64,000 nt of DNA from Terriglobales bacterium (GTDB taxonomy: Bacteria; Acidobacteriota; Terriglobia; Bryobacterales; Bryobacteraceae): contig JAJFUV010000086.1 in the NCBI GenBank assembly GCA_021372245.1, positions 1 through 64,000 of the forward strand, written 5' to 3'. Positions within the stretch are counted from its first letter, which is position 1; each line of letters starts with the position of its first letter. The notes below the pieces were generated by a model that saw only the letters and a program-made list of their open reading frames with translations, was not told where the DNA came from and ran no database searches. Made by a program: the position numbers and the translations under genes. Below are positions 33,187 through 41,661 of the stretch, piece by piece.

Positions 33187-33819
33187 TTATACACAATCCG
33201 CCAGCCTCGCGCGCAAGTACTCGTACGCGCGAAACAACAGCGACTTTACGGCCGGCTCCGAACATCCCAGTGCGGCGGCGATCTGTGAATACCCCATCTC
33301 CTGATATTTGTGCATCAGCACGGCGGCGCGTTGCTTCGTGGGCAAATTCCGGATCGCCTCGCGGACGCGGTCGAGCCGCACCTCGCGCAGCATCTCCTGC
33401 TCGACGTTGGGGCGCGGATCGGGTACCTGGCGGGGTTTCACCCCAGGGGCTTCCGCGTCCAGGCTTTCCGCGCTCTTGTCGCCCCTCCGGTCCCGCAAGT
33501 GGTTCAGCGCAACGTGGGTGGCAATCCGGAACAGCCACGTAGTGAACTTCGCCGACGGCTCATAGGTCGTCCTGGCCCGATAGACTCTCAGGAAAACCTC
33601 CTGCGCAAGTTCCTCGGCGACGGCCTGGTTGCCCACCATGCGGTACAGGAAATGGATCACGGGTCCGCGCTGTCGCTCCAACAGCGCGCCGAAACTGGCT
33701 TCGTCGCCGCCCTTGGCCCGGAGCATGAGTTCGGCATCCCGCTCCAGGGCAATCGCGGCCATATCTTCTTTAACCCGGAAAGCGCGAAAAGGTTGCGGAC
33801 CCGATTCCCGCCAGCCCAT
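33187..33819 (-). CDS. RNA polymerase sigma factor, ECF
   Basis: A 210-residue sigma-70 family protein. Region 2 has EELAQEVFLRVYRARTTYE and FTTWLFRIATHVALNHLRDRR. Region 4 has LPTKQRAAVLMHKYQEMGYSQIAAALGCSEPAVKSLLFRAYEYLR, with a clear helix-turn-helix. The ATG at 33819 is the first possible start. An internal ATG at 33762 (MAAIALERD) would match typical family length slightly better, and neither has a strong ribosome site. It is followed by an anti-sigma factor and a DUF3106 protein in one compact unit, which suggests control of envelope functions. Confidence 0.9.
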   Translation of the reverse strand: MGWRESGPQPFRAFRVKEDMAAIALERDAELMLRAKGGDEASFGALLERQRGPVIHFLYRMVGNQAVAEELAQEVFLRVYRARTTYEPSAKFTTWLFRIATHVALNHLRDRRGDKSAESLDAEAPGVKPRQVPDPRPNVEQEMLREVRLDRVREAIRNLPTKQRAAVLMHKYQEMGYSQIAAALGCSEPAVKSLLFRAYEYLRARLADCV

Positions 33820-33846
33820 AGGACTACTCGAAACTCATGCCTGGAC

Positions 33847-34860
33847 TTACTCGCCTTTGAGCGAGCGTTCCATCAGTTCCCGAATGGCCTCCTGCGGAGG
33901 CCGGCCCAGTTTCAGTATGGCGTACATCTGCTCGGCGATCGGCATTTCGACGCCGTGGAGGCGCGCCAGATCCACGGCCGCCGTTGTGGTTTCGACACCC
34001 TCGGCCACCATGCGCATGGAGGCGAGAATCTCATCTAGCTTGCGACCTTTGGCCAGCTCCATCCCGAGCTGGCGGTTGCGGCTGAGCGCCCCCGTGCAGG
34101 TGAGCACCAGGTCGCCCAGGCCGGCGAGCCCGGCAAGCGTCTTCGGCCGCCCGCCCATCGCCACAGCCAGCCGCGTGATCTCGGCCAGGCCGCGCGTGAT
34201 GAGCGCCGCCATCGTGTTGTTGCCCAGACCCAGACCGTGGCAGATGCCGGCGCCGATGGCGATCACGTTCTTGAGCGCCGCGCCAAGCTCCACGCCGACG
34301 ATGTCGTCGTTAGTGTACAGGCGGAAACTCGGGCCGGAGAATGCAGCCTGGACATCGCTCGCCAAAGGCCGATCCTTCGAGGCGATGGCCACCGCCGCCG
34401 GTTCGCCGCGTGCCACCTCCTTGGCGAAGGTGGGCCCGGAAAGGGCACCCACGCGCGGCTCAAAGCGCGCACCGGCCACTTCCTCCACCACTTGCGTCAT
34501 CCGCAGCAGGGTGCCGTTCTCAATGCCCTTGGTGGCGCTGACGAAAAGCATGGCCGGATCGAGAAACGGCAGCATGGTCTTGTAAGTGCGCCGCGCGTGC
34601 GCCGACGGCATCACACCCAGTACGATCTGGGCGCCGCCAAGCACTTCCTCAAAACTGGTCGAGACCCGGACGTTCTCCGGCAGCCTCGAATCGGGCAGAA
34701 ACACGTCGTTCACGCGCGTGGCGGCCATCCGCCCGGCGAGGTCGGCCTCATAAACCCACAGCCGCACGTGCTCGAAGCGCGGAGCCAGCAATACCGCCAG
34801 GGCGGTGCCCCAGCTACCCGCTCCCACAACAGCGAGTTCCTGGTAACGATGATCGGTCAA
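33847..34860 (-). CDS. gpsA: Glycerol-3-phosphate dehydrogenase [NAD(P)+]
   Basis: A 337-residue enzyme with the N-terminal dinucleotide motif VVGAGSWGTALAVLL, the LSGPTFAKEVARGEP stretch with the catalytic-site lysine, and the C-terminal GAALKNVIAIGAGICHGL GNNT signature. It reduces dihydroxyacetone phosphate to sn-glycerol-3-phosphate for phospholipid synthesis. It overlaps plsY by 4 bp, so the substrate-making and acylating steps are encoded together. Length is normal for the family. Confidence 0.97.
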   Translation of the reverse strand: MTDHRYQELAVVGAGSWGTALAVLLAPRFEHVRLWVYEADLAGRMAATRVNDVFLPDSRLPENVRVSTSFEEVLGGAQIVLGVMPSAHARRTYKTMLPFLDPAMLFVSATKGIENGTLLRMTQVVEEVAGARFEPRVGALSGPTFAKEVARGEPAAVAIASKDRPLASDVQAAFSGPSFRLYTNDDIVGVELGAALKNVIAIGAGICHGLGLGNNTMAALITRGLAEITRLAVAMGGRPKTLAGLAGLGDLVLTCTGALSRNRQLGMELAKGRKLDEILASMRMVAEGVETTTAAVDLARLHGVEMPIAEQMYAILKLGRPPQEAIRELMERSLKGE

Positions 34861-35462
34861 GATTTCTTACTCCCGAATGAAAACTTATGCTCGCAGCCTT
34901 TCGCCAGGCGCGCGATATTCGCGTGGTGCCGCACGATGACGAACAAGCCGGCAATAGCCGCGGCCCACACCACCGCCGAGGGCGGATGCGAGATCAACCA
35001 AACCGCCACTGGGAACGTGCCGCAGGCCAAAATCGACCCGAGCGAGATGTAGCGCGTTGCGGCCACTACGACAACGAACACACCCAGCACGGCCAGTAGC
35101 GGCAGGGGCGCGAGGTACAAAAACGCGCCGATGAAGCTCGCCACCGCCTTCCCGCCCCGAAACTTCAGAAAGACGGGGAAAGCGTGGCCGGCCATCACGG
35201 CCAGCGCCGCCAGGCTCATCCACAACGGCGAGGAGCCCGTCAGGAGCGCGGCGATCCACACCGCCGCGTAGCCCTTGGCAATGTCCAGCAACAGCGTGAC
35301 GATGCCGGCGGCGCGGCCCGTGGTGCGCAGGACATTGGTGGCGCCGATATTGCCGCTGCCGCTCGAACGCACGTCCTCGCCGGTCTTCCATTTCACCAGC
35401 AGGAAACCGAACGGGATGGCGCCAAGCAGATATGCAATCAGAAGTACGAACGAAGGCATCAT
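34857..35462 (-). CDS. plsY: Acyl-phosphate:glycerol-3-phosphate acyltransferase
   Basis: A 201-residue membrane protein with about five hydrophobic helices. It has the three PlsY motifs: SSGSGNIGATNVLR, KFRGGKAVA and VRHHANIARLAKG. It transfers the acyl group from acyl-phosphate to the glycerol-3-phosphate made by GpsA. The start at 35462 (ATG ATG) overlaps the stop of the upstream thpR gene. A longer open frame to 35921 runs through thpR in another frame and was rejected. The partner phosphate acyltransferase PlsX is not in the window. Confidence 0.95.
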   Translation of the reverse strand: MMPSFVLLIAYLLGAIPFGFLLVKWKTGEDVRSSGSGNIGATNVLRTTGRAAGIVTLLLDIAKGYAAVWIAALLTGSSPLWMSLAALAVMAGHAFPVFLKFRGGKAVASFIGAFLYLAPLPLLAVLGVFVVVVAATRYISLGSILACGTFPVAVWLISHPPSAVVWAAAIAGLFVIVRHHANIARLAKGCEHKFSFGSKKS

Positions 35463-36013
35463 GGTCTTTCTAATGGGAATTCGGCAATCACGCGATATTC
35501 GGAACCGCCCGGCTTCAAGATGCTCTGGTACAGAAAGAAGCCGCCGGCCAGGAACTGCCCGAAGTCCGGATTGACCAGCGTATCGACGGCGTTTCGCAGC
35601 ACTGTCAATGGAACCGGGTCCTTGATGCGGGCCAACGTCAAGTGCGGCGAAAAAGGCCGGCCTTCCACCGGAACGCCTAACCGCCCGAGGCTCTGTTCCG
35701 TCTCTCGCGCCAATTCCTCCAGACCGGGACCGGCGTTCACCCCTGCCCAGAATACCCGCGGGTGGCTTGGATTGGGGAACCAGCCGAGGTTGCGCACCGC
35801 GATGTGGAGCTTGGGACGCGGCGGGAGTGCGCCGAGGGCTGAGACCAGCTCGTCGACGCGCTCGTCGGGCCACTCCCCAATGAACTTGGTGGTGATGTGC
35901 AGGTTCTCCACCGGGCTCCACTTGATCCGCGCCGTTGGGCGCAATGTGTCCAGCAACCTGGTGAGCCGTGTTTTGACTTCAGCGGGTAATTCGATACCAG
36001 TGAACAGGCGCAT
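35459..36013 (-). CDS. thpR: RNA 2',3'-cyclic phosphodiesterase (LigT/ThpR)
   Basis: A 184-residue 2H phosphoesterase. The two HxTx motifs are NLHITTKF (His39) and SPHLTLARI near residue 126. The start MRLFTGIELP is typical. It opens 2',3'-cyclic phosphates on RNA in vitro and may act in tRNA metabolism. It leads a three-gene overlapping unit with plsY and gpsA. The combination is not functionally obvious and may reflect compact packing. Only 25 bp separates it from the divergent glycosylase gene. Confidence 0.92.
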   Translation of the reverse strand: MRLFTGIELPAEVKTRLTRLLDTLRPTARIKWSPVENLHITTKFIGEWPDERVDELVSALGALPPRPKLHIAVRNLGWFPNPSHPRVFWAGVNAGPGLEELARETEQSLGRLGVPVEGRPFSPHLTLARIKDPVPLTVLRNAVDTLVNPDFGQFLAGGFFLYQSILKPGGSEYRVIAEFPLERP

Positions 36014-36038
36014 GAGTTTGGTACTTTGCTATTGTCGG

Positions 36039-36689
36039 ATGAAAACGCATAAGGTTTCAACGAATTGGACGGACCGGGTGTCCTTTGAGCGCCTGGAGGC
36101 GGAGACCTCCATCCTGCCGCGCGGCTTCTTCGGACGCCACACGAAGCAGGTGGCGCGGGAACTGCTTGGCAAGGTTTTGGTCCACGGCCGCACGGCTGGT
36201 ATGATCGTCGAAGTCGAAGCGTACTTGGGCTTGAACGACCAAGCCTCCCACGCATATCGCGGGCCGAAAGGCCGCAATCGTGTCATGTTCGGCCCCCCCG
36301 GCCACGCCTATGTGTACTTCATTTACGGCATGTACGAGTGCGTGAACGCGGTCACCGAAGTTGACGGCACAGCCGGAGCGGTCCTGATTCGCGCCCTGGA
36401 GCCACTGTGCGGAATCGAATTGATGCACCGGCGCCGGCCCAAGGCCCGCTCCATCGAAGACTTGGCTTCCGGCCCGGGCAAGCTCACCATCGCGCTGGGC
36501 ATTACACGCCGCCTGAACCGGGCGGACCTCACGGCGGGCGAGTTTACGGTAAGGGAATGGCGCGGCGCCCCTCCCATCCAAATCGACGTCACGCCGCGCA
36601 TCGGCATTCGTCACGCCGCCGATTGGCCGCTGCGATTCGTCGTGCGCGGCAACCCCTGCTGCTCGAAAGGGCCCACGGGCGGCCGTTGA
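36039..36689 (+). CDS. 3-methyladenine DNA glycosylase (AAG/MPG family)
   Basis: A 216-residue alkyladenine glycosylase. Motifs are FFGRHTKQVARELLGK, IVEVEAYLG with the catalytic Glu, DQASHAYRG, MFGPPGHAYVYFIYGMYECVNAV and LIRALEP, followed by SGPGKLTIALGI. It removes alkylated or deaminated purines to start base-excision repair. The ATG at 36039 gives normal length. The open frame back to 35184 runs through thpR and was rejected. A TATTGT hexamer lies only 3 bp upstream of this ATG, so transcription may start elsewhere. Confidence 0.93.
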   Translation: MKTHKVSTNWTDRVSFERLEAETSILPRGFFGRHTKQVARELLGKVLVHGRTAGMIVEVEAYLGLNDQASHAYRGPKGRNRVMFGPPGHAYVYFIYGMYECVNAVTEVDGTAGAVLIRALEPLCGIELMHRRRPKARSIEDLASGPGKLTIALGITRRLNRADLTAGEFTVREWRGAPPIQIDVTPRIGIRHAADWPLRFVVRGNPCCSKGPTGGR

Positions 36690-36700
36690 GGTCCCTGCGC

Positions 36701-36706
36701 TAAATT
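36701..36706 (+). promoter_or_regulatory. Leaderless-type -10 hexamer (TAAATT)
   Basis: TAAATT is followed by 6 bp and then the ATG at 36713, with no ribosome binding site. It is the only AT-rich stretch in the 24-bp gap after the glycosylase gene. Confidence 0.3.
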
Positions 36707-36712
36707 GGCAGT

Positions 36713-38074
36713 ATGCTCAAGCCCACAATTTTCCGCGAATACGATATCAGAGGGATCGCAGACCTGGAATTGCTTAGCCCCGGCATCGAGCTACTGGGAC
36801 GCGCCATCGGGACGTACCTCCAGCGCGTGAACGGCCGGAAAGTGAACCTGGGACGCGACTGCCGCCTGAGCGGAGAACGACTGGCCGGCGCCATCCGAAA
36901 GGGATTGCTGGAGAGCGGCTGCGACGTCACCGACCTCGGCGTTGTACCGACGCCGCTGCTGTATTACTCAACCTTTCACTTGAATGCGGACGGCGCGGTG
37001 ATGATCACCGGCAGCCACAATCCGCCGGACTACAACGGATTCAAGGTAGTCAGTGGACGGTCGACGATTTTCGGCGCTGAAATTCAAAAGGTCCGCGCCT
37101 TGATGGAGCGCGGCGATCTCAACAGCGGAGCGGGGGCTCTTTCAACGTACGACGTGGTCACGCCGTACGTGGATGAAATCGCCGCGCAATTCCAGCCACC
37201 CAAGCGCCTCAAGGTAGTTCTGGATGCGGGCAACGGAACTGCGGGACCGGTCATGCACCGGCTGCTCGAGAAGATCTGCCCCGGGGCGGTGGAGTTGTTT
37301 TACGAGATGGACGGTAACTTCCCGAACCACCATCCCGACCCCACCGTCGTCAAGAACCTCGTGCAACTGAAAGAGGCCGTCGCCCGGCACAAAGCCGACC
37401 TGGGGATCGCCTTCGACGGCGACGCCGACCGGATCGGCGCCATCGACGATAACGGCGAAATCCTCTGGGGCGACCAGCTTCTGACCATCTTTGCGCGCGA
37501 GATCCTGGCGCGGAAACCCGGTGCCACGTTCATCGGCGAGGTGAAGTGTTCCCAGGTGATGTACGACGAGCTGCGCCGGCTGGGCGGCAACGCCATCATG
37601 TATCGCACCGGGCACTCGCTGATCAAGGCCAAGATGAAGGAAGTGAACGCCGAACTGGCTGGCGAGATGAGCGGACACATGTTCTTCGCGGACCGCTACT
37701 ATGGCTTCGACGACGCGCTCTACGCCGCCTGCCGGCTGATAGAAATCGTGGCCGCCTCCGGCCGGCCGCTCTCGGCCCAGCTTGAGGGGCTGCCCAAGAT
37801 GGTCTGCACTCCGGAACTCCGCGTGGATTGCCCGGACGAGAAGAAGTTCCAGGTGGTGCAGTACGTCGTGGACCATTTCCGCAAGATCCGCAAGGTGCTG
37901 GAAGTGGACGGCGCGCGCGTCCTGTTCGACGGCGGATGGGGCTTGGTGCGGGCCTCCAACACCCAGCCGATCCTGGTGCTGCGCTTCGAAGCGCCGAACG
38001 AGGAACTACTCGCCGCCTACCGCAAAGAAGTGGAAGACGTGGTGGCCCAGGCCAAGGCGGCCGCGGGAGTTTGA
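36713..38074 (+). CDS. Phosphomannomutase/phosphoglucomutase
   Basis: A 453-residue alpha-D-phosphohexomutase of the AlgC/ManB type. It starts with FREYDIRG. It has the phosphoserine loop ITGSHNPPDYNGFK (Ser101), the metal loop DGDADR (residues 235-240), the sugar-specificity loop GEMSGHMFF, and the C-terminal phosphate-binding RASNTQP. It interconverts mannose or glucose 6- and 1-phosphates for polysaccharide precursors. It appears monocistronic: 23 bp after the glycosylase and before a toxin-antitoxin pair. Confidence 0.95.
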   Translation: MLKPTIFREYDIRGIADLELLSPGIELLGRAIGTYLQRVNGRKVNLGRDCRLSGERLAGAIRKGLLESGCDVTDLGVVPTPLLYYSTFHLNADGAVMITGSHNPPDYNGFKVVSGRSTIFGAEIQKVRALMERGDLNSGAGALSTYDVVTPYVDEIAAQFQPPKRLKVVLDAGNGTAGPVMHRLLEKICPGAVELFYEMDGNFPNHHPDPTVVKNLVQLKEAVARHKADLGIAFDGDADRIGAIDDNGEILWGDQLLTIFAREILARKPGATFIGEVKCSQVMYDELRRLGGNAIMYRTGHSLIKAKMKEVNAELAGEMSGHMFFADRYYGFDDALYAACRLIEIVAASGRPLSAQLEGLPKMVCTPELRVDCPDEKKFQVVQYVVDHFRKIRKVLEVDGARVLFDGGWGLVRASNTQPILVLRFEAPNEELLAAYRKEVEDVVAQAKAAAGV

Positions 38075-38123
38075 GTATCCGGCGTAGGCAATCGTCGCGA
38101 ACAATGGTATCATATGAATGGTA

Positions 38124-38146
38124 AATGGCATAATAGATATGCCATT
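38124..38146. promoter_or_regulatory. Operator-like inverted repeat over the antitoxin promoter
   Basis: AATGGCATA (38124-38132) and TATGCCATT (38138-38146) form a perfect 9-bp inverted repeat with a 5-bp spacer. CATAAT at 38129-38134 can serve as -10. The dyad lies 12 bp ahead of the TTG start at 38159 and is a natural site for autorepression by the AbrB/MazE-type antitoxin or the toxin-antitoxin complex. Confidence 0.6.
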
Positions 38147-38158
38147 ACGGGAGGGCCA

Positions 38159-38434
38159 TTGACCGCGACATTGACACTGGACAAAGCCGGACGAGTGGTA
38201 TTGCCGAAGCCCATCCGTGACGAACTGCGTTTGGGCCCGGGCGACCGCTTCGCCGTGGAGGTGGAGGATCAGCGCATCACGCTTGTTCCGGTGCGCAGAG
38301 GCGAGATCATGGGCAAGGAGCGTGGCGTCTGGGTGTATCGCACCGGGGATCCCTTGCCACTCTCGACGGTGAACGAGACGCTACGCCAGATCCGGGAAGA
38401 TGATCGCCGCGCCTTGGCGGCGGAGGCTGAATGA
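38159..38434 (+). CDS. AbrB/MazE-family antitoxin
   Basis: A swapped-hairpin AbrB/SpoVT-type DNA-binding protein, 91 residues from the TTG at 38159. The core is TLTLDKAGRVVLPKPIRDELRLGPGDRFAVEV, followed by a C-terminal segment that would bind the toxin. An in-frame ATG at 38114 would add 15 residues but would put the 9-bp operator dyad inside the coding sequence. The TTG has GGGAGG 4 bp upstream and begins right at the homology, so it is preferred. The toxin gene overlaps by 4 bp. Confidence 0.85.
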   Translation: MTATLTLDKAGRVVLPKPIRDELRLGPGDRFAVEVEDQRITLVPVRRGEIMGKERGVWVYRTGDPLPLSTVNETLRQIREDDRRALAAEAE

Positions 38435-38856
38435 GGGCGTTTCTGGACACGTCAGTTCTGGTGGCAACCTTTCTTGGTGATCATCCGAACCACTCCTCCA
38501 GTCTGGACCTGTTCCTACGATTGACTTCGAAGACGGGTTTTTGCGCGGCGCATAGCTTGGCTGAAGTCTACGCCACCGTCACCAGACTCCCGGGACGACA
38601 CCGCGTCGGGGGAGATCAGGCAGTGTTGTTCCTGGACGAGATCAGAAACCGGCTGAGCCTTGTGGCACTCGACGGCGATTCCTATTACAAGGTGCTTTCG
38701 CAGGCTGCTGATGCGCGAGTGGTGGGCGGCGCAGTGTATGATGCTTTGATCGCTCAGTGCGCGGTTCAGGCGAGGGCTAGCAGCCTATACACCTTGAACC
38801 AACGGCACTTTGCCGCGCTTCCTTCTTTGGGCAACATTCCGCTGCGGGTGCCATAG
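38431..38856 (+). CDS. vapC: PIN-domain toxin (VapC-like ribonuclease)
   Basis: A 141-residue PIN-domain protein. Metal-binding acids are Asp6 (AFLDTS), Glu45 (LAEVYA) and Asp104 (VYDALIAQC), with Asn123 (TLNQRHF) at the place of the fourth acid. VapC toxins cut tRNA or rRNA and stop translation. Its ATG overlaps the antitoxin stop (ATGA), the usual coupling in these modules. The antitoxin is of the AbrB/MazE fold, a common partner of PIN toxins. Confidence 0.92.
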   Translation: MRAFLDTSVLVATFLGDHPNHSSSLDLFLRLTSKTGFCAAHSLAEVYATVTRLPGRHRVGGDQAVLFLDEIRNRLSLVALDGDSYYKVLSQAADARVVGGAVYDALIAQCAVQARASSLYTLNQRHFAALPSLGNIPLRVP

Positions 38857-38885
38857 CCAGCGCCAAACCGCTGACCGCCCCGGCG

Positions 38886-39389
38886 TCAGTTCTTCGAGCC
38901 CACGGTTTCCGTGCGGCCGGCCAGCGGTTTCACGACGTCCCCGCCGCAAACGCCCACACCGGTGTCGACGAGAGCGTTCAGGAAGTTGAAGAAGACGGCG
39001 TAAACCAACTGTTCCGTCACGGGTTGGCGGCCAGGCATGCGGAAACCAATCGGCAGTTCCTTCAGAAGCTGCACGCGCACGGAGTTGGGTTGGATGTAGC
39101 CGGCACGATCGCGCCGGTTGGCCAGCCGCATGGGCGTCTGCAACACCATGCCGGTGACGCCGTCCACGTAAAACTGGCAGCGCGAAAACCAACCCAGGTT
39201 TCCGGCATCCGCGGCATCGAACAGAAGCAGGGGGCCTTCCCGTCCCGTGGCCGTCAAGTCGATAGTGAGGACTCGCCGCTCATCCTCGATCGTGCATTCG
39301 AACGACGCCTGCTTGGCGATGTTGGATACAAAATCCGGATCGAGTTCGAGCGAGATCAGCTTGTATTCGCCTGCCTGGATGACTTGCAC
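38886..39389 (-). CDS. Hypothetical protein
   Basis: A 167-residue protein I do not recognise. It begins QVIQAGEYKLISLELDPDF and appears as alternating beta strands and short helices, with a PIGFRMPGRQPV segment near the C-terminus. No signal peptide, membrane helix or catalytic motif is evident. It lies alone, convergent with the toxin gene (29 bp) and divergent from the HAD gene (69 bp). Codon use resembles its neighbours, and no plausible ORF competes on the other strand, so I take it as real with moderate confidence. Confidence 0.55.
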   Translation of the reverse strand: MQVIQAGEYKLISLELDPDFVSNIAKQASFECTIEDERRVLTIDLTATGREGPLLLFDAADAGNLGWFSRCQFYVDGVTGMVLQTPMRLANRRDRAGYIQPNSVRVQLLKELPIGFRMPGRQPVTEQLVYAVFFNFLNALVDTGVGVCGGDVVKPLAGRTETVGSKN

Positions 39390-39458
39390 TAATCTCCATT
39401 CTACTCGGCACTGGCTGCTATGTGTAGGAGCTGATGACCCCGCTATAGTAAAGGGGAG

Positions 39459-40160
39459 ATGTCAAGAGCCGAATGGCAACCCGCGCCAGCGCTGGTTTTA
39501 TTTGATATTGACGGAACATTGATCCGCCGCGCGGGCGCCCATCACCGCGAAGCCCTGGTGGAGGCCGTGCGCCGCGTCACCGGAGTCGACGCGACCACCG
39601 ACCATATTCCCGTCCAGGGCATGCTGGACCGCGACATTCTGCGCATCATGATGCGGGACGCCGGCGCTTCGGCTGCGCTCATCCGCCGGTCGATGCCGGA
39701 CATCTGCGCGGCGGCCGAGCGCATTTACGCGCGCCGCTGCCCGGACCTTCGGCGGCGCGTCTGCCCCGGCGCGCGAGGCTTGCTGTGGCGTCTGTTCCGC
39801 AGGCGCATCCCGGCGGCCCTGGTTACCGGCAACCTGACGCGCATCGGCTGGACCAAGATGGAGCGCGCGGGCCTGCGGCGGTACTTCCGTTTCGGCGCTT
39901 TCGCGGAAATGGCGCCGGATCGCGCCAGCCTGACCAGGATGGCCATCCGCGAAGCACGGCGCCAGGGTTGGATCGGCCCGGGAGCCAAGGTGACGCTCAT
40001 CGGAGATCATCCCAACGACGTGAAGGCCGCCTCCGCCAACGGCATCCGCTCCATGGCGGTGGCCACGGGCCTGACCGGCAAACAGGAACTCGCCGAACAT
40101 GTGCCTGACCTTTTGCTCGACGATTTGAGATCCTTGACGGTGGACATGCTTCTCGCATGA
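39459..40160 (+). CDS. HAD-family phosphatase (phosphoglycolate phosphatase-like)
   Basis: A 233-residue haloacid dehalogenase superfamily hydrolase. Motif I is LFDIDGTLI, motif II lies in AALVTGNLTRIG, and motif III/IV is VTLIGDHPNDVKAA with the metal-binding Asp residues. A helical cap at about residues 25-95 places it near phosphoglycolate phosphatase and beta-phosphoglucomutase. It has AAGGGGAG before the ATG and a TATAGT hexamer 9 bp upstream of the start. The next gene overlaps by 4 bp (ATGA), so the phosphatase and the methyltransferase are translationally coupled. Its substrate is unknown. Confidence 0.87.
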   Translation: MSRAEWQPAPALVLFDIDGTLIRRAGAHHREALVEAVRRVTGVDATTDHIPVQGMLDRDILRIMMRDAGASAALIRRSMPDICAAAERIYARRCPDLRRRVCPGARGLLWRLFRRRIPAALVTGNLTRIGWTKMERAGLRRYFRFGAFAEMAPDRASLTRMAIREARRQGWIGPGAKVTLIGDHPNDVKAASANGIRSMAVATGLTGKQELAEHVPDLLLDDLRSLTVDMLLA

Positions 40161-41593
40161 AGAACCAGGAAGCACAATCGCTGGCAGTGAAACGGGCGGA
40201 AGTCGAGTTCCACAACTTCGCTTCCCTGGGTGAACCGGAGCGAGCGCTCGCCGTTTACGCCGCCGAGAACGTCCGCCGCGGCGCGCTGATCCGCAAGTAT
40301 CGTGATTTCATCGGCGAACTGTCGCCCTTCCTGGAGATCGGCGCGAATGCCGGGCATACCAGCTATATGCTGGCCAATGAATTCGGCGCCGAAGGCTTCG
40401 CCCTGGACATCTCCGCCGACAGCCTGCGTTACGGTACTGCGCTCCAGAAGATCTGGAATTTCCCTCGGGCGCCGATCCGCGTGGCCGGCGATGCGCTGCA
40501 TCTGCCGTTCCGGGACAACTCCCTCCGGTTCGTGATGACCTACCAGACGCTCAGCCAGTTCATGGACATCGAGAGCGTCTTCCTGGAAGTGAAGCGCGTC
40601 CTGGCTCCCTGCGGCGTGTTCCTGCTCGCGGAAGAGCCTCTCCGGCGCGCGCTGACTCTAAGCCTCTATCGTTGTCCCTACTACGACACCATGCAGCCCT
40701 GGGAACGCAAGCTCTACGACTGGGGCCTGCTGGGCTACCTGGTGCGCGATGTCATCGGGGCCGAACAGGAGGAGAGCTTCGGAATCCGCCAGAACCACAG
40801 CATGAACGCGCGGCAGTGGCACGACCTGATTCGCAAGCACTTCGCCGATCAGCGCTACGACATTTTCGTGCGAGCCACGGGTTGGGGCGAGCGTTCCATG
40901 AAGCGTCTGGCGGTGATGCTCGATCCCTACCGTTCCGAGTGGCGCGCGGCGCGCCTGCTTGGCGGCACGCTGGCCGCCTTTTGTCACAAGGCCGGCACCC
41001 CGTCCGCGGACGCCGCGACACCAGGCAGGCTGGAAGATTGCCTGCAGTGCCCGGATTGCGCTGGCACCCTCCGTCGCGACGAGACCGGCACGCTGCGCTG
41101 CAGTTGCGGTTTTGAGGCTCCCGACGAAGGTGGAGTGTACAACCTGATCCGCTCCGAGGAGCGCAAGGAACTCTATCCGGGCAGGCGGGACGACATCATC
41201 GATTTCTCGTTGCCCGGTCACGAAGCGCAGCTCTTGGAGGGATGGGAGGAGTTGGAGGGCGTTTACGGAAACAAGTACCGCTGGATCAATGAGCACGCCG
41301 TGGCGCGCCTGGTACGGGTGGCCGCTGGGCCGCAACGCCTCCGCATACGCGGCCATGCCCAGGAGGGGATCTTCGCGCAAGGGCAACCCGTGCGCCTGGA
41401 AGCGGCCGCCAACGGCCAGCGCGTGGGCCGCTGGACGCTCGATCGCCACGGCTTGTTCGTGCTTGAAGCCGATGTGGCTGACGCCGAAGAGTACCGGATC
41501 GATCTCTACGCCTCGCCGTCTTGGACTGCCCCGCCCGACACCCGGCGGTTCACCGTCACCATCAGCATGATTCGCCTGGTCGACAGACAGTAA
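40157..41593 (+). CDS. SAM-dependent methyltransferase with Trm112-like zinc segment
   Basis: A 478-residue protein. The N-terminal half is a class I methyltransferase (FLEIGANAGHTSYM, then FALDISADSL, and RFVMTYQTLSQFMD). A central CxxC-x(n)-CxC motif (LQCPDCAG, then LRCSCGFEAP) followed by GVYNLI resembles the Trm112-like YcaR domain. The last 120 residues are beta-rich and unassigned. It is coupled to the HAD phosphatase (ATGA overlap), so both may act on the same small molecule or glycan. Modification of a polysaccharide or natural product is plausible but not shown. Confidence 0.8.
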   Translation: MKNQEAQSLAVKRAEVEFHNFASLGEPERALAVYAAENVRRGALIRKYRDFIGELSPFLEIGANAGHTSYMLANEFGAEGFALDISADSLRYGTALQKIWNFPRAPIRVAGDALHLPFRDNSLRFVMTYQTLSQFMDIESVFLEVKRVLAPCGVFLLAEEPLRRALTLSLYRCPYYDTMQPWERKLYDWGLLGYLVRDVIGAEQEESFGIRQNHSMNARQWHDLIRKHFADQRYDIFVRATGWGERSMKRLAVMLDPYRSEWRAARLLGGTLAAFCHKAGTPSADAATPGRLEDCLQCPDCAGTLRRDETGTLRCSCGFEAPDEGGVYNLIRSEERKELYPGRRDDIIDFSLPGHEAQLLEGWEELEGVYGNKYRWINEHAVARLVRVAAGPQRLRIRGHAQEGIFAQGQPVRLEAAANGQRVGRWTLDRHGLFVLEADVADAEEYRIDLYASPSWTAPPDTRRFTVTISMIRLVDRQ

Positions 41594-41661
41594 CGCGCCC
41601 CCCCTGATCTACTATTGAACTTTTGCATCCAGGCGTGCGTAATAGCCAAATGAGGAGGAGT

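Noticed and set aside
35184-36038. Open frame extending the alkyladenine glycosylase upstream to 35184
   Set aside because: It is antisense to plsY and thpR. The 216-residue form from 36039 has normal family length.
38114-38158. ATG at 38114 as start of the antitoxin
   Set aside because: It would place the 9-bp operator dyad and -10 inside the gene. TTG at 38159 has a Shine-Dalgarno sequence and matches the homology start.
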